The position numbers and the translations under genes are program-made. DNA of 64,000 bases from Cerrena zonata. Taxonomy: Eukaryota > Basidiomycota > Agaricomycetes > Polyporales > Cerrenaceae. Below, piece by piece: positions 49,597-59,761 of the stretch. The stretch lies in contig JASBNA010000086.1 in assembly GCA_038087015.1 (NCBI GenBank), positions 88,085 to 152,084 on the forward strand. Direction: 5' to 3'. Position 1 is the first letter of the stretch. Each line of letters starts with the position of its first letter. The notes below the pieces were generated by a model that had not been told where the DNA came from, searched no databases, and saw only the letters and a list, made by a program, of their open reading frames with translations.

Positions 49597-49894
49597 TCTA
49601 GAATGTACACCTATTCTCTTATAATTGGCTAATATAGCTTTGTAGTATAGCTTGATAGCTTTGTAGTACTGATTGAATAGATTAGGACAGTCACACCCGT
49701 GCACCGCGATTTGGCTACGAGCAAACCTCCTTTAAAAAAGGAGTAATAACCTGGGGACATAGAACTCTTTCTTTATCAATTGACAGAACACTAATTCTAG
49801 TATCGGTGTTGGTATTAGAAGTTCTCGATAGTACTGTGAAGCTGAAACGTTTTGATTTTTTTTCCCCTTTGCTGTTTAATCTAAGTCTTTGATC
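49597..49894. other. Intergenic upstream of GID5-like gene
   Basis: About 300 bp containing one Rap1-like site. No gene is seen. Confidence 0.45.
49693..49705 (+). promoter_or_regulatory. Rap1-like motif ACACCCGTGCACC
   Basis: 190 bp before the GID5-like ATG; identical to the 13-mer at 42021. Confidence 0.4.
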
Positions 49895-52800
49895 ATGCCG
49901 GTGGATTTATCAATGGATATTGCCGCTAATGATGAAGAAACCAATGGTTTTGATGAAAGATCTTCGTTAAGAGTCTCTTTAATCGGTAATAAAGACTTGA
50001 AGTATAAGATTTTAAGGGACGCTGAACAACTTAGTATCCTAGTGAATGATTTTGACCAATTGACTGCAAAAATCATTGCTAAAAGTTCGGAAGAGTTGGT
50101 TGAAGTTGATACGTTAATTAATGATTTAGAAACAAGTTTGGTTATATTGAAAATATTGATAACGTTTATATCCGAAATCAAATTCAGTGAAAAATTCGAG
50201 TTAGAACCAAACTTGAAAAAATTTAACCAATTAATAAACCCAATTAATAAAATATTGAAATATTATATGAAAGTTTTATTACCCTTGGTTTATTATACTT
50301 CGGTTGATTTGGTTCAAAAATTTGAGAGTATCGTTCGATTCAGTTTAGAAATTTTCATTAGTTTAAACAATTTTCAACATTTCAATTTACATTTCGATGA
50401 AGAATCGGGTTTGAATGATTTATGGAAATTCGTGACTTCTTTACTTATTTTAACTGATGGGAGGCTTTCAGCCGACGATAATGATTTCAATCCAGTCATA
50501 TCCCCAAATTTGTTATCTTGTCTGTTGAAATTGGTTCCTTTATTATTATCAAAGTCAGCGGAAAATCCCCATACTAATCGATTAATGATTAGTTTATTAT
50601 CAGTTTTATTGAAAAGACTAGAAAATGAATGTGATTTGATTTGTAAGTTTCATTTGCCAAATTTAACTAATAATGAATTTGAATTTTTTTTAAAAGATTT
50701 AACTTTTAAGAATTCAAAATTACCAAATATTGAACCTAATTATGATTTTTTCAATTCAAAAATAAATTTGTCTTTATTAATTGATTTGATAACTTCAATT
50801 GGTCAAATATTTAGTCAATTTAATGATTCAAATGATCATTTGATTATGATTATTCCAAATACTTTTAATAATAATTCAAAATCCCCCACCATAATATTAT
50901 CAAATAAAATATATTTCACTTTATTATTATCATTAAAGTTTGATAATAAATATTTAAATTTAGTCTCGTTAAATTTAATCCATTTTTATCTTAATAATGT
51001 TTTAAAATTTAATGAACCAACTAAAGAAATTAAACATGAAATTATAAAAAATTATAGAAAAATATTACCAAGAATAATAGATTTATTAGATTATGAATTT
51101 ATAAATTGTCAAAATGAATTAAAGTATTATAATCGATTAACAATTCCTAAATTTTTGAAAAGTCCAATAAAAATTCTAACCATATTAACAAAAGGCTTCA
51201 AATTCATAAAAGATGAAATTAGAAGATGTAATGTTGATTATAAAATATTGAATAATTTGGGTATTTTAGTTAAAAGTGATTCATCTTTAGAAAATATGTA
51301 TCTTTTGAAAAAATTAAGTGAAAATGGTAAAAAAATGGTTAATTTTACTTTATTAATTGATCTAGAGAATAATCAAAAAAATTTGAATAATAATATAAGT
51401 AAGCTTAATAAAACTTCTAAAATTGAAGAGTTATTTTTCAAAAATGATCAATTAGAAAACTTGAGTGATTATTTATTACTTTTGAGTATTTATGTTAGTG
51501 AAGATGAAGAATACCGTCATCGGATTGTTGATTATCAATTTCAATCAGGTCCAAAAAACTTATTAGCCCAATTAACTTTTGAATTGATTGATAATTACCG
51601 ATTTTTGTTGATTCAAATCCAAATGATATATAATATACTTTATAATAAAAATGGATCCTTGAAAATCAAAAATGAAAATGATTTAAATTGGTTTGGGAAA
51701 AATTTAGGAATAATCTTTACTATAATAAATCATGAATTTTATTATAGTATATTTCATTTAATAAGATCATTATCCAGATCCGTGTCAACATTAAGAACTT
51801 TTTTCGTTGAATGTAATTCATTTGCAAGTATATTAGATTTATCTAATTTTTCGAATAGTGAACTGGTTATCAATGATAATGGGATTGGAGAGCCTTTAGT
51901 AACAACCACAAATCTTACTTTAAACGAAAATCATAAATATGTTAGAGAAGGTTATCCCACAAATGGAAGTTTTATTAGTAGCATATTACATATATTAAAA
52001 ATTAATGAAGAGAGTGAAAAAGTGATGAAATTTTTCATTAAAGACGAATTACAAGATTTGAATAATAATTTCAGAATTAATAATTCGACTAATAAATTAT
52101 TAATATTAGGATCAATTGCCAATTTTGTTTTAGAATTTGGGTCTTTCAGATATGACGTTGTCAATGATGAAAATTTTTTGAAAAATTTAAATCTGATTTA
52201 TGAAAATTCACTTCAACCAAGTAAAAATTATGCTGATTATTATTATAACCAATATATTCAATTAACTATATTTCAAATATTGAAAAATTATTCATATAAT
52301 GAAAATGAAGAGAATAAAATGGAGTTACTTTCATCTATTTCAATAAATGCAATATTTGAAAAATCGTTATACGGACTTCATAATGAGATCAATGAATTCG
52401 AAGAGGAAAATCAAGAGGAAGTGGTTAGTATAAAGATCAAAACCAAGATATTATCATTTGATATTTTCCGAAATTTAACTGCTGGCTCGTTACATTTCAG
52501 TGAACAATTGAATAAGTTTTATCAAGAATATTATATGACGAATAAGCCGGAATACGAGTTCAATAACCCCATTCCATCCACTTGGGAAAACTATTTAATC
52601 CAAAATATTCTAAATTTCGAACTTTTCACCGAGTATAATGAAAGCAATGAAGGTAAATTTGACAAATTATTGAATGACGATGAATTTTTGGTAAAATTGT
52701 TATTAAACGAAGAATACGTTAAGTTCATCACCTCAATAAATTACATTGAAGACCATTGCTATACAAATATATCCAATTTTAATGAAGAAAACTTCCCGCT

Positions 52801-53665
52801 GAAAGAACTCATGAAGATCTGGAAGAGATTTATAACCTTGAGAATTGATAAATCGATTGAAAGAAGATTAATCAAAAATGATTTAAACTTAAAGATTGAA
52901 TTGAATAATAACTTGAATGAAATTAGATTATCAATTAGTTGGATAATCATTAATTTAACTTATCAAAATGAAGAATTTGGTATCAATTACCCTGACAGTA
53001 ACAACTATAAGTTATACGATATGATTAAAACCGGTTCACAATCCGAACGATTATCTAGTGGGAAATACGGAATTGTAATTGAAGATAGTGATGAAGATGA
53101 TACTCCCAAGCCCGAATCTAATCAGGACTTGTTGAATGCAGAAACAAGAGCTAAAATCTTATATGAAGAAGGATTTGTTCAAGCATTGAACAATTTATAC
53201 TTTGAGTTATCAAGTACCAAATCAGAAGAAATCAAACGATTTGATAGTATTAATAGTAATTCACTATTAGAAAAAATCAAATCAGCAATACTACAAATCA
53301 TTTCTTTAGTTGATGTTGATTTGAATCAATTACAAGAAAGTATTCCTCAAGGAGAAGACCGACAGAAAAAACGCAGAAGAAGTAGTAACATCATCACTTC
53401 AAGAGGAAGAAGAGTCAGCCATAACCCAGAATCGGCTTTGCCCATCATCTACTCGGGCACATTATCTAGAACAAGATACGAGTTAAACCGGGGTGGCGAA
53501 GGGTTTGGATACGGGTCGGACGAAGAGTACTTGGACGCACAAGACCAACCCCAGGATCAACCAACAGCCACTTCCAGTGCCAGTGAGAGCACCAACCCCA
53601 GTGCTAGCCCTAGCGAAAGCGACGCTAGCTCCAGTGAAATCGAAGACGACTACTGGGTCAGATGA
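49895..53665 (+). CDS. GID5: Armadillo-repeat protein, probable Gid5/Vid28
   Basis: Gid5 is the armadillo scaffold of the GID/CTLH ubiquitin ligase that holds the substrate receptor for gluconeogenic enzymes. This protein is 1256 aa (yeast 921) from the ATG at 49895. It is almost wholly helical, with Leu/Ile/Asn-rich repeats, including NFTLLIDLENNQ and IRLSISWIIINLTYQNEEFG with YKLYDMIKTGSQSERLSS. The C-terminal ISWxIxNLT pattern is what I would expect of Vid28/Armc8. An acidic, Ser-rich tail with Lys/Arg patches (about residues 1150-1256) is extra. Asn-rich AT codon use explains the length. Orthology is moderately supported; another armadillo protein is possible. Confidence 0.6.
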   Translation: MPVDLSMDIAANDEETNGFDERSSLRVSLIGNKDLKYKILRDAEQLSILVNDFDQLTAKIIAKSSEELVEVDTLINDLETSLVILKILITFISEIKFSEKFELEPNLKKFNQLINPINKILKYYMKVLLPLVYYTSVDLVQKFESIVRFSLEIFISLNNFQHFNLHFDEESGLNDLWKFVTSLLILTDGRLSADDNDFNPVISPNLLSCLLKLVPLLLSKSAENPHTNRLMISLLSVLLKRLENECDLICKFHLPNLTNNEFEFFLKDLTFKNSKLPNIEPNYDFFNSKINLSLLIDLITSIGQIFSQFNDSNDHLIMIIPNTFNNNSKSPTIILSNKIYFTLLLSLKFDNKYLNLVSLNLIHFYLNNVLKFNEPTKEIKHEIIKNYRKILPRIIDLLDYEFINCQNELKYYNRLTIPKFLKSPIKILTILTKGFKFIKDEIRRCNVDYKILNNLGILVKSDSSLENMYLLKKLSENGKKMVNFTLLIDLENNQKNLNNNISKLNKTSKIEELFFKNDQLENLSDYLLLLSIYVSEDEEYRHRIVDYQFQSGPKNLLAQLTFELIDNYRFLLIQIQMIYNILYNKNGSLKIKNENDLNWFGKNLGIIFTIINHEFYYSIFHLIRSLSRSVSTLRTFFVECNSFASILDLSNFSNSELVINDNGIGEPLVTTTNLTLNENHKYVREGYPTNGSFISSILHILKINEESEKVMKFFIKDELQDLNNNFRINNSTNKLLILGSIANFVLEFGSFRYDVVNDENFLKNLNLIYENSLQPSKNYADYYYNQYIQLTIFQILKNYSYNENEENKMELLSSISINAIFEKSLYGLHNEINEFEEENQEEVVSIKIKTKILSFDIFRNLTAGSLHFSEQLNKFYQEYYMTNKPEYEFNNPIPSTWENYLIQNILNFELFTEYNESNEGKFDKLLNDDEFLVKLLLNEEYVKFITSINYIEDHCYTNISNFNEENFPLKELMKIWKRFITLRIDKSIERRLIKNDLNLKIELNNNLNEIRLSISWIIINLTYQNEEFGINYPDSNNYKLYDMIKTGSQSERLSSGKYGIVIEDSDEDDTPKPESNQDLLNAETRAKILYEEGFVQALNNLYFELSSTKSEEIKRFDSINSNSLLEKIKSAILQIISLVDVDLNQLQESIPQGEDRQKKRRRSSNIITSRGRRVSHNPESALPIIYSGTLSRTRYELNRGGEGFGYGSDEEYLDAQDQPQDQPTATSSASESTNPSASPSESDASSSEIEDDYWVR

Positions 53666-54528
53666 GCTAATCGGTCTCCCTTCGACAATGGGCAGATGAC
53701 TAAGTCATTTGATCTAAGAAATAGTTAAACCGATCTTCCACCTGAGATGTTCGGTTAAAAGTGCATACAAAATATTTCATCACCGGAATAATTCAACAAT
53801 AAAACAACACCTGCCAAAAGAAAAGCTTTCGTTACTGAACCAATCGGATTCTCACCGCATCTTGACGACCCTCCTCTATGCATCTTGATAAACGATGGCT
53901 TATTTCTAACCGACTCTACTCCCAAATAATCCAAACAATATTCCTTTCCTTATTATCGGCCGTTTTTTTGGGTTACGTCACCCCTACATTCCTGTCTCCT
54001 CGCTCCATTGCACTTCTCTTCCTCCATAGCATATAGTAATACCACTCGTACTCCTCCTCTGCCTGCCCGTACTACTCTAATCCCTAGTTCTCCTTGAGCC
54101 CCTGCTCTAAAGCTCTGCTTTTGGCGAAGTCTTTCACCGGTTTTTTGCAAAGAGCAAAAAGAAACAATTGCCAATCCGATGTCCTGCACACAAAAAAGGC
54201 TCAATCAAACAAAAAAAAAAAAAAAAAATGAGTGAGTTTTGTACATTTTTTCTTTTTCCTTTGGAAAATGAAAAAGATTTGGAATTGAATAACAAGTTTT
54301 CTTTACATTGGCCATAGTTTCTGTTGATACGCTGAGTAGAACAGAGGATTGGGTATTGAGAACAGCTGCTGGATCCAGGATAGTCAGGTTAGCCAAGTTG
54401 AGCTAGGTATACGGGGTTATTAGTTGGTAAATTAATAAGTTAATCAGTTGATAAATTAATAAATTTAATAAGTTGATAAGTAGATAAATTGATAAGTTAA
54501 TACATCAATAGGATAAGCAATAGGTAAT
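53666..54528. other. Intergenic upstream of PKA gene
   Basis: It holds an A tract at 54210-54228 and a degenerate repeat (54425-54505). No gene or named site. Several short ORFs are noise. Confidence 0.45.
54425..54505. repeat. GATAAATTAATAAGTT-type degenerate repeat
   Basis: Five or six imperfect units such as TTGATAAATTAATAA and TTGATAAGTAGATAA lie just before the PKA start, perhaps in its 5' leader. Confidence 0.6.
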
Positions 54529-55734
54529 ATGACATCGCTTGAACCCAATGAAAATAGCATAAAGTCATTGAATGACATATCGCTAGAAGAAATGGCCCAG
54601 AGACAGCAACAACAAAACATTTATGTTTCGCCACCAGTGTTGGAGACCCAGAAGGAACAGGAACAGGAGCAGCTGCTGCTGCTGCAGCTGCTGCATCAGG
54701 TGCAACAGAATGAAAGCTCTATTTCTTCAAGATCATCTTCTAAGCATATACATCGTGATACTACTACTAAAGGAAAATATTCACTTAATGATTTTCAAAT
54801 ATTAAGAACATTGGGGACTGGTTCGTTTGGTAGAGTTCATTTGGCTAGATCGATTCATAACGGACGTTTTTACGCTATGAAGACATTAAAGAAAGAACGA
54901 GTTGTTAATATGAAACAAGTTGAACATACAAATGATGAAAGAAGAATGTTGAAATTGGCTCAACATCCTTTCATCATTAGAATGTGGGGGACATTCCAGG
55001 ATTGCCGTAATCTTTTCATGATTATGGATTATATAGAAGGAGGTGAATTGTTTTCATTATTAAGAAAATCTCAAAGATTTCCAACTCCAGTTGCTAAATT
55101 TTATGCTGCAGAAGTTTTTTTAGCAATTGAATATTTACATCGTTTAGATATTATTTATCGTGATTTAAAACCAGAAAATATTCTTTTGGATAAAAATGGT
55201 CATATTAAACTTACTGATTTTGGTTTTGCTAAAGAAGTTAGTGATGTAACTTATACTTTATGTGGTACTCCTGATTATATCGCTCCTGAAGTAGTGGCTA
55301 CTAAGCCTTATAATAAATCAGTTGATTGGTGGTCTTTTGGTATCTTGATTTTTGAAATGTTAACTGGTTATACTCCATTTTATGACCCAACTCCAATGAA
55401 AACTTATGAAAATATCTTAAATGGTACCATTACTTATCCTGATTATTTACCTCCAGATATTTTAGATTTATTACAAAAATTAATCGTTAAAGATTTAACT
55501 AAACGTTTAGGTAATTTACAAAATGGGTCAGATGATGTTAAAAATCATCCTTGGTTCAAAGAAGTCATTTGGGAAAGATTACTCTCAAGAGATATAGAAA
55601 CTCCTTACGAACCTCCAATCACCTCAGGGGTTGGTGATACCTCCCAATTCGACCGTTATCCTGAAGATAAAGAGTTGGACTATGGTATTAGTGGAGTCGG
55701 TGATCCTTATGGAAGTCTATTCAATGATTTTTAA
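54529..55734 (+). CDS. TPK2: cAMP-dependent protein kinase catalytic subunit (Tpk)
   Basis: The effector of the Ras/cAMP nutrient pathway. Length 401 aa, with a Gln-rich tail (residues 23-60) before the kinase core. [11 protein letters not shown] is the Gly loop, [11 protein letters not shown] the Lys, [12 protein letters not shown] the catalytic loop, [20 protein letters not shown] the DFG to activation loop with the phosphorylatable Thr, and IAPEV the APE. The C-terminal FNDF ends like the FxxF pocket motif of PKA. Tpk2 is chosen for overall length and Gln-rich tail but Tpk1/3 are possible. Six CTG codons (54673-54684, 54688-54693) lie in the Gln-rich tail. Confidence 0.85.
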   Translation: MTSLEPNENSIKSLNDISLEEMAQRQQQQNIYVSPPVLETQKEQEQEQLLLLQLLHQVQQNESSISSRSSSKHIHRDTTTKGKYSLNDFQILRTLGTGSFGRVHLARSIHNGRFYAMKTLKKERVVNMKQVEHTNDERRMLKLAQHPFIIRMWGTFQDCRNLFMIMDYIEGGELFSLLRKSQRFPTPVAKFYAAEVFLAIEYLHRLDIIYRDLKPENILLDKNGHIKLTDFGFAKEVSDVTYTLCGTPDYIAPEVVATKPYNKSVDWWSFGILIFEMLTGYTPFYDPTPMKTYENILNGTITYPDYLPPDILDLLQKLIVKDLTKRLGNLQNGSDDVKNHPWFKEVIWERLLSRDIETPYEPPITSGVGDTSQFDRYPEDKELDYGISGVGDPYGSLFNDF

Positions 55735-56003
55735 ATTGGAGGAATAAAAAAGCAAAAAAAAAAAAACAAAAAAGAAGATACAAAAAAGTAAAAAAAAAAG
55801 TACATCAGTTCAACCTTCATTTAATGACTTTTAATTACGCCTTTTCATTTCAGTTTCATTCTTTCCTTTATGCATTCATTCTTGCTCGTATAGATTGGCC
55901 TTTTTTGCGTTTTGGTTCTCTAAGAAGATTTTTTTGCATCTATTTATATCTTGTATTATAAAAACTACAAACTTTTCATTATACTTTGTAAAATCTATTA
56001 ATG

Positions 56004-57917
56004 TTACATACAAGTATCGATTGACCTCATCCAATCTCCTTTTACGAATTGTTCAGATGTTAATCTTGTTTCAGGATTTAAATCCAATAATTTATAAATG
56101 AATAATTTTCTTAATTCACATAATTCTTTTTCATCTTCATTCTCTAAATTATCATCAACATCGAATAAAGTTTCAATTGGTTTGAAATTTCCCGCCTTTT
56201 TAATTAACCATTCTTTTGTTCTATAATCATAATCTGATAAGCAAGAGTTAGCGACGTATTCTGCAAATACTTTATCACGATATTTCCGTTCATTATTTTT
56301 AGTGAAATGATGTTGTTTAACATCGGTATTTGTCCATAGATAAGAAGTTGAATATTCATTAAAAATGTCACTTAAATTTTCATAATTTTTTGAATCATCA
56401 TTGAAATAATTTTTTTTTATATTGAATAAAACAAGAATTAAAATACCTAATGCCCAAGAATCTTTTTTAATTGGAGAAAAACCTTTTAAATAATCTTTAT
56501 TATTATAATTGAATTGATAAGGACAATATTCTTCTGGAGAAACAAAAGGTTCTGAACCTAATGGGCCTTCATTAAATGGAGTGAAATGTTCTTTTGAGTC
56601 CCATTTTGTTCTGAAAACGTTTGATTTACCAAAATCACTTAATTTTAAATTAATTTTTGAATGATTTTGATGGAAAGAATTGAAATCAAACTGAATTAGA
56701 ATATTCTCTAATTTCAAATCATAATGAGCCACTCCGTGTTGATGCATATACCATAAACCTTTTGAAATTTGATTTATAAAACAATCAATTTCATTAAATG
56801 AAATATTTTTATTTTCAAAAATCAAATTTTTAAGATAATCAAATAAATTACCTCCTGAAGTACATTTCATTACTTGATTAATCTTTAAATTTTCTTCATA
56901 AAATTTTGATGATTGAATATAGTTTGAATCAATTGAATTTAATGGTGGTAATGTAATCATAAAATCGACTGATTTAACCAAGTACTTGGAATTTAAAGTT
57001 GAAGATATTATAAATTCCGATAAAACTCGATCAATAAATTTCTGTCTTGATTCCTTTTCACCAATTTTTTTTTGTAATTCTTTAACTGCATAAAGAATAT
57101 TACCATTTTTGAAATATTCTAATTCTAATTTAGTTAAATTTGATTCTTCATCATCTTCTAATGCATTTGGATCAATGATTTTGATTAGTCCATAAGCTCC
57201 TTTCCCAATAACATGACGAACGATCCCGTATCTTTGATATAATGTTTTATTTTGTTGAACTAATTTATATTGTTTGGTTAGATCATCATGTAAATCTAAT
57301 AACTGATTTAGTTTTTCAGTCAAGTTTTGAATTAAACTTACCTGATTTTCACTGATTACCGATTCTTCATTTTTCCCACATGGTAATTGATGGATCTTAA
57401 AATTCGAATCAATTAATGAAAATGTTCTCTTCAGTTCATCATTTGCTAATTTTTTCAATGAAACTATTGAGTTTTCTTCATTTGTTAATCCGCAATATCC
57501 CATCAAGTTATATATATGAGAGCCTATATTATTTGGATTATAATTCTTTGTTTTAAGTATAATTTCATGAGAATGATCTAATTCTTCACCTTCACTCAGT
57601 TCATCCAGTTCGTCCAGTTCATCCAGTCCATCACTCAGACCACTCAGATCATAATCACCACTTGAATTGTCAAAGGAATTCTCATTGGCCTTCGCTATAT
57701 CATCCTCTATAATAGTACTTACTCTTTTTTTCAATCGGTTACTTTTAATTTGGGTGACTTCTTGTTCATTCACTGCATCATTTACTTTAATCGAATTACC
57801 AGCATCACGACTATTTAGCCTAAATATCAGCTTCAACTTCTTATTTGAGCCAGAATCTTGTTTGGGAGAAGGACTAGATGCTAACTTCTTATCCTTTTTA
57901 CTCTTAAATAACGGCAT
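56004..57917 (-). CDS. NPR1/HAL5-family kinase with HYD catalytic loop
   Basis: A fungal-type serine/threonine kinase (637 aa from the ATG at 57917). The N-terminal part (to about residue 245) is Lys/Ser-rich then acidic (SDGLDELDELDELSEGEEL). The kinase core has GKGAYGLIKI, LYAVKELQKKI, VKSVDF, DFGKSN and SPEEY. The catalytic loop reads HYDLKLENIL, not HRD: the Arg that contacts the activation-loop phosphate is Tyr. Members of this family tune potassium and amino-acid transporters at the plasma membrane. Which member it is, and whether the substitution reduces activity, is unknown. Confidence 0.75.
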   Translation of the reverse strand: MPLFKSKKDKKLASSPSPKQDSGSNKKLKLIFRLNSRDAGNSIKVNDAVNEQEVTQIKSNRLKKRVSTIIEDDIAKANENSFDNSSGDYDLSGLSDGLDELDELDELSEGEELDHSHEIILKTKNYNPNNIGSHIYNLMGYCGLTNEENSIVSLKKLANDELKRTFSLIDSNFKIHQLPCGKNEESVISENQVSLIQNLTEKLNQLLDLHDDLTKQYKLVQQNKTLYQRYGIVRHVIGKGAYGLIKIIDPNALEDDEESNLTKLELEYFKNGNILYAVKELQKKIGEKESRQKFIDRVLSEFIISSTLNSKYLVKSVDFMITLPPLNSIDSNYIQSSKFYEENLKINQVMKCTSGGNLFDYLKNLIFENKNISFNEIDCFINQISKGLWYMHQHGVAHYDLKLENILIQFDFNSFHQNHSKINLKLSDFGKSNVFRTKWDSKEHFTPFNEGPLGSEPFVSPEEYCPYQFNYNNKDYLKGFSPIKKDSWALGILILVLFNIKKNYFNDDSKNYENLSDIFNEYSTSYLWTNTDVKQHHFTKNNERKYRDKVFAEYVANSCLSDYDYRTKEWLIKKAGNFKPIETLFDVDDNLENEDEKELCELRKLFIYKLLDLNPETRLTSEQFVKGDWMRSIDTCM

Positions 57918-58445
57918 ATCCACCAAGCTGCTTCTGCAATGGAATATCGGACTTGTCTAGCTTTTTTTCTGTTTCTCTTTTCATGCTTTGTTCTGACTCT
58001 CCACTCTATTCTCATTTGCATCCAACAACCGATCCTTCTACTAACGGAAGTTGGCCTTGAACTATACTACTTCTTCTCTACATGTCGACTACTGTTCATC
58101 TTAACTGGTTTGCCAGTTGCAAATGGTTTGCCTTGATTAAACCTCCGTACATTTACATTGCTTTCTTAGTTTCAGTCATTCACTTATTACTCTTTACTCT
58201 TACTTTCACTTATTCTTATTCAACTCTTTTACTTTTCGTTCCCTCTTGCTTATCTCGCTCTTACTTTCTGCTTTACTTACTTTATTCACTCGTCACGGCC
58301 TCTTCACGGCCTCTTGACAGTACTTCGATGTAGCAACGATGGGCCGGTTTACGGCCGGTTGACCGGTGCTGAGCTGACCGACTCCACCTCGTAAGTCATG
58401 CCCTTTTCTTTTTTTTCCGGGTCGCCCCCGGTTCTAGAATCGGCC

Positions 58446-58461
58446 AATCGGCGCGCCGATT
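58446..58461. promoter_or_regulatory. 16-bp perfect palindrome
   Basis: AATCGGCGCGCCGATT equals its own reverse complement. It is in the region between the two kinase genes and next to a Rap1-like site. Confidence 0.4.
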
Positions 58462-58469
58462 CACGTAAA

Positions 58470-58483
58470 ACACCCGTACATTT
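58470..58483 (+). promoter_or_regulatory. Rap1 consensus match ACACCCGTACATTT
   Basis: An exact fit to the yeast consensus ACACCCRYACAYY, 1.28 kb before CLA4 and about 550 bp before the divergent kinase start. Confidence 0.45.
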
Positions 58484-58808
58484 TTTTTATTCTCAAAACC
58501 TCCGTACATATATTTTTAGTTTCTCAAAAAAAAATATCACGTGCTCTGGTGTACCGGTCTTACCCCTGAAACATAATTTAACCCGATTTGGATTTGAGTC
58601 GAAAGTACACAAAAACACGAGTCCCACATCTTTGCATTTTCGCACCCCTCAAAACTTCTAAAAAAAAAAAAAAAAAAATCAAAAAAAATCAAAAACATCA
58701 ACACATTTTAACCGCCCTCCGAATTTGAATACAAGCACCACATTTACTTGATTGGAAAAAGGCACATGTTTCATGGTGTTGACCGCCTATTCTTTTTAAC
58801 TACACAAT

Positions 58809-58814
58809 ACGCGT
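58809..58814 (+). promoter_or_regulatory. MCB box (ACGCGT) upstream of CLA4
   Basis: A single G1-phase motif about 950 bp before CLA4. It could be chance. Confidence 0.25.
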
Positions 58815-59761
58815 ACGCTGATAGCTCCGAAGAGTTTGAATGTTCTTCTCCCCTTGTGAACAAGGACTAACATCAATTAAACATCTCGATTAGTTCAGAA
58901 TCTTTTCGAAATTATCTGTCATTTGCTTCTTTCTTTCTTTACTTATACTCTTTCTTTTCAATTGTGTTCGGTTCCCAATTGTTTATTACTTGCCGCTCGT
59001 CTTTCCAAGCTGTTGATTATCGCTCAAATCACCATCTCAACCTAAACTACTTTTTGGTTACGAATAACTTAAAAGTTTGTTTGTTTTACTTTATCTATAC
59101 GCTATACTTGCAAGATTGAGCTGAAACTAATCCCATTGGTAAGATCTAGTCAACTATTCCTAGTCAGCTCAGTCATCAGTTGCTCAGGTGCTCAGGTGCT
59201 CAGTTCCCCAACCACACAGTTATCCAGGAATTCAGATATTCAGACATCTGAATCATCAGGCTGAATCAAGTCATTGAGGTTACCTTGACATTTTCTTTGT
59301 ACGATTATCACGAATCGTCTTTTTTCAATTGAGCGAGAAAAAAAAAAAAAAAAAAGTACAGGTGAAAGAAGAACTCCATAAGGGAAAAAAAAAAATTATA
59401 GTAGAAAAGTTAGGAATCAACCATCAGCAACCTCCCAACTCAATACTATCCTCTCTATCACGTCTTTCCCATTCGTTAAACTTAGACTTTACCCATAAAT
59501 CTTACTTCTGTTGTGGTAATCTTTCTCTCGCTGCTGCATTTCTTAAAATTGTTGTTTTTCTTGTTGTTCACTCGTTGCTGATTTGATATTTTGAATCTTT
59601 GATTTGATTTAGGTTCTTGTGTTCTTTATTTGTTTCCTTTTTCAAGTTGCCAACAACAGCTACAGCCCTAATAAAACCACGAACACTCACTCGTTACTTG
59701 CCAACATACTATTGATAGTAATCTTTGCTGATCAATATTTTGAAATATCTTTTTGAAAAAT

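Larger units (their letters stand above)
57918..59761. other. Long intergenic region between divergent kinase genes
   Basis: About 1.8 kb without a convincing gene. Features seen: duplicated ACGGCCTCTT and CCGGTT-rich stretch (58290-58380), a 16-bp palindrome (58446-58461), a Rap1-like site (58470-58483), an E-box CACGTG (about 58540), an A run (58662-58678), an MCB box ACGCGT (58809-58814), TCAG-rich repeats (59160-59270) and A runs near 59340 and 59388. ORFs here are short and codon use is random. It likely serves as the control region and leader for CLA4. Confidence 0.5.

Noticed and set aside
57939..58661. Several hydrophobic ORFs of 65-87 codons
   Set aside because: T-rich intergenic DNA read as Phe/Leu; no start context, no family match.
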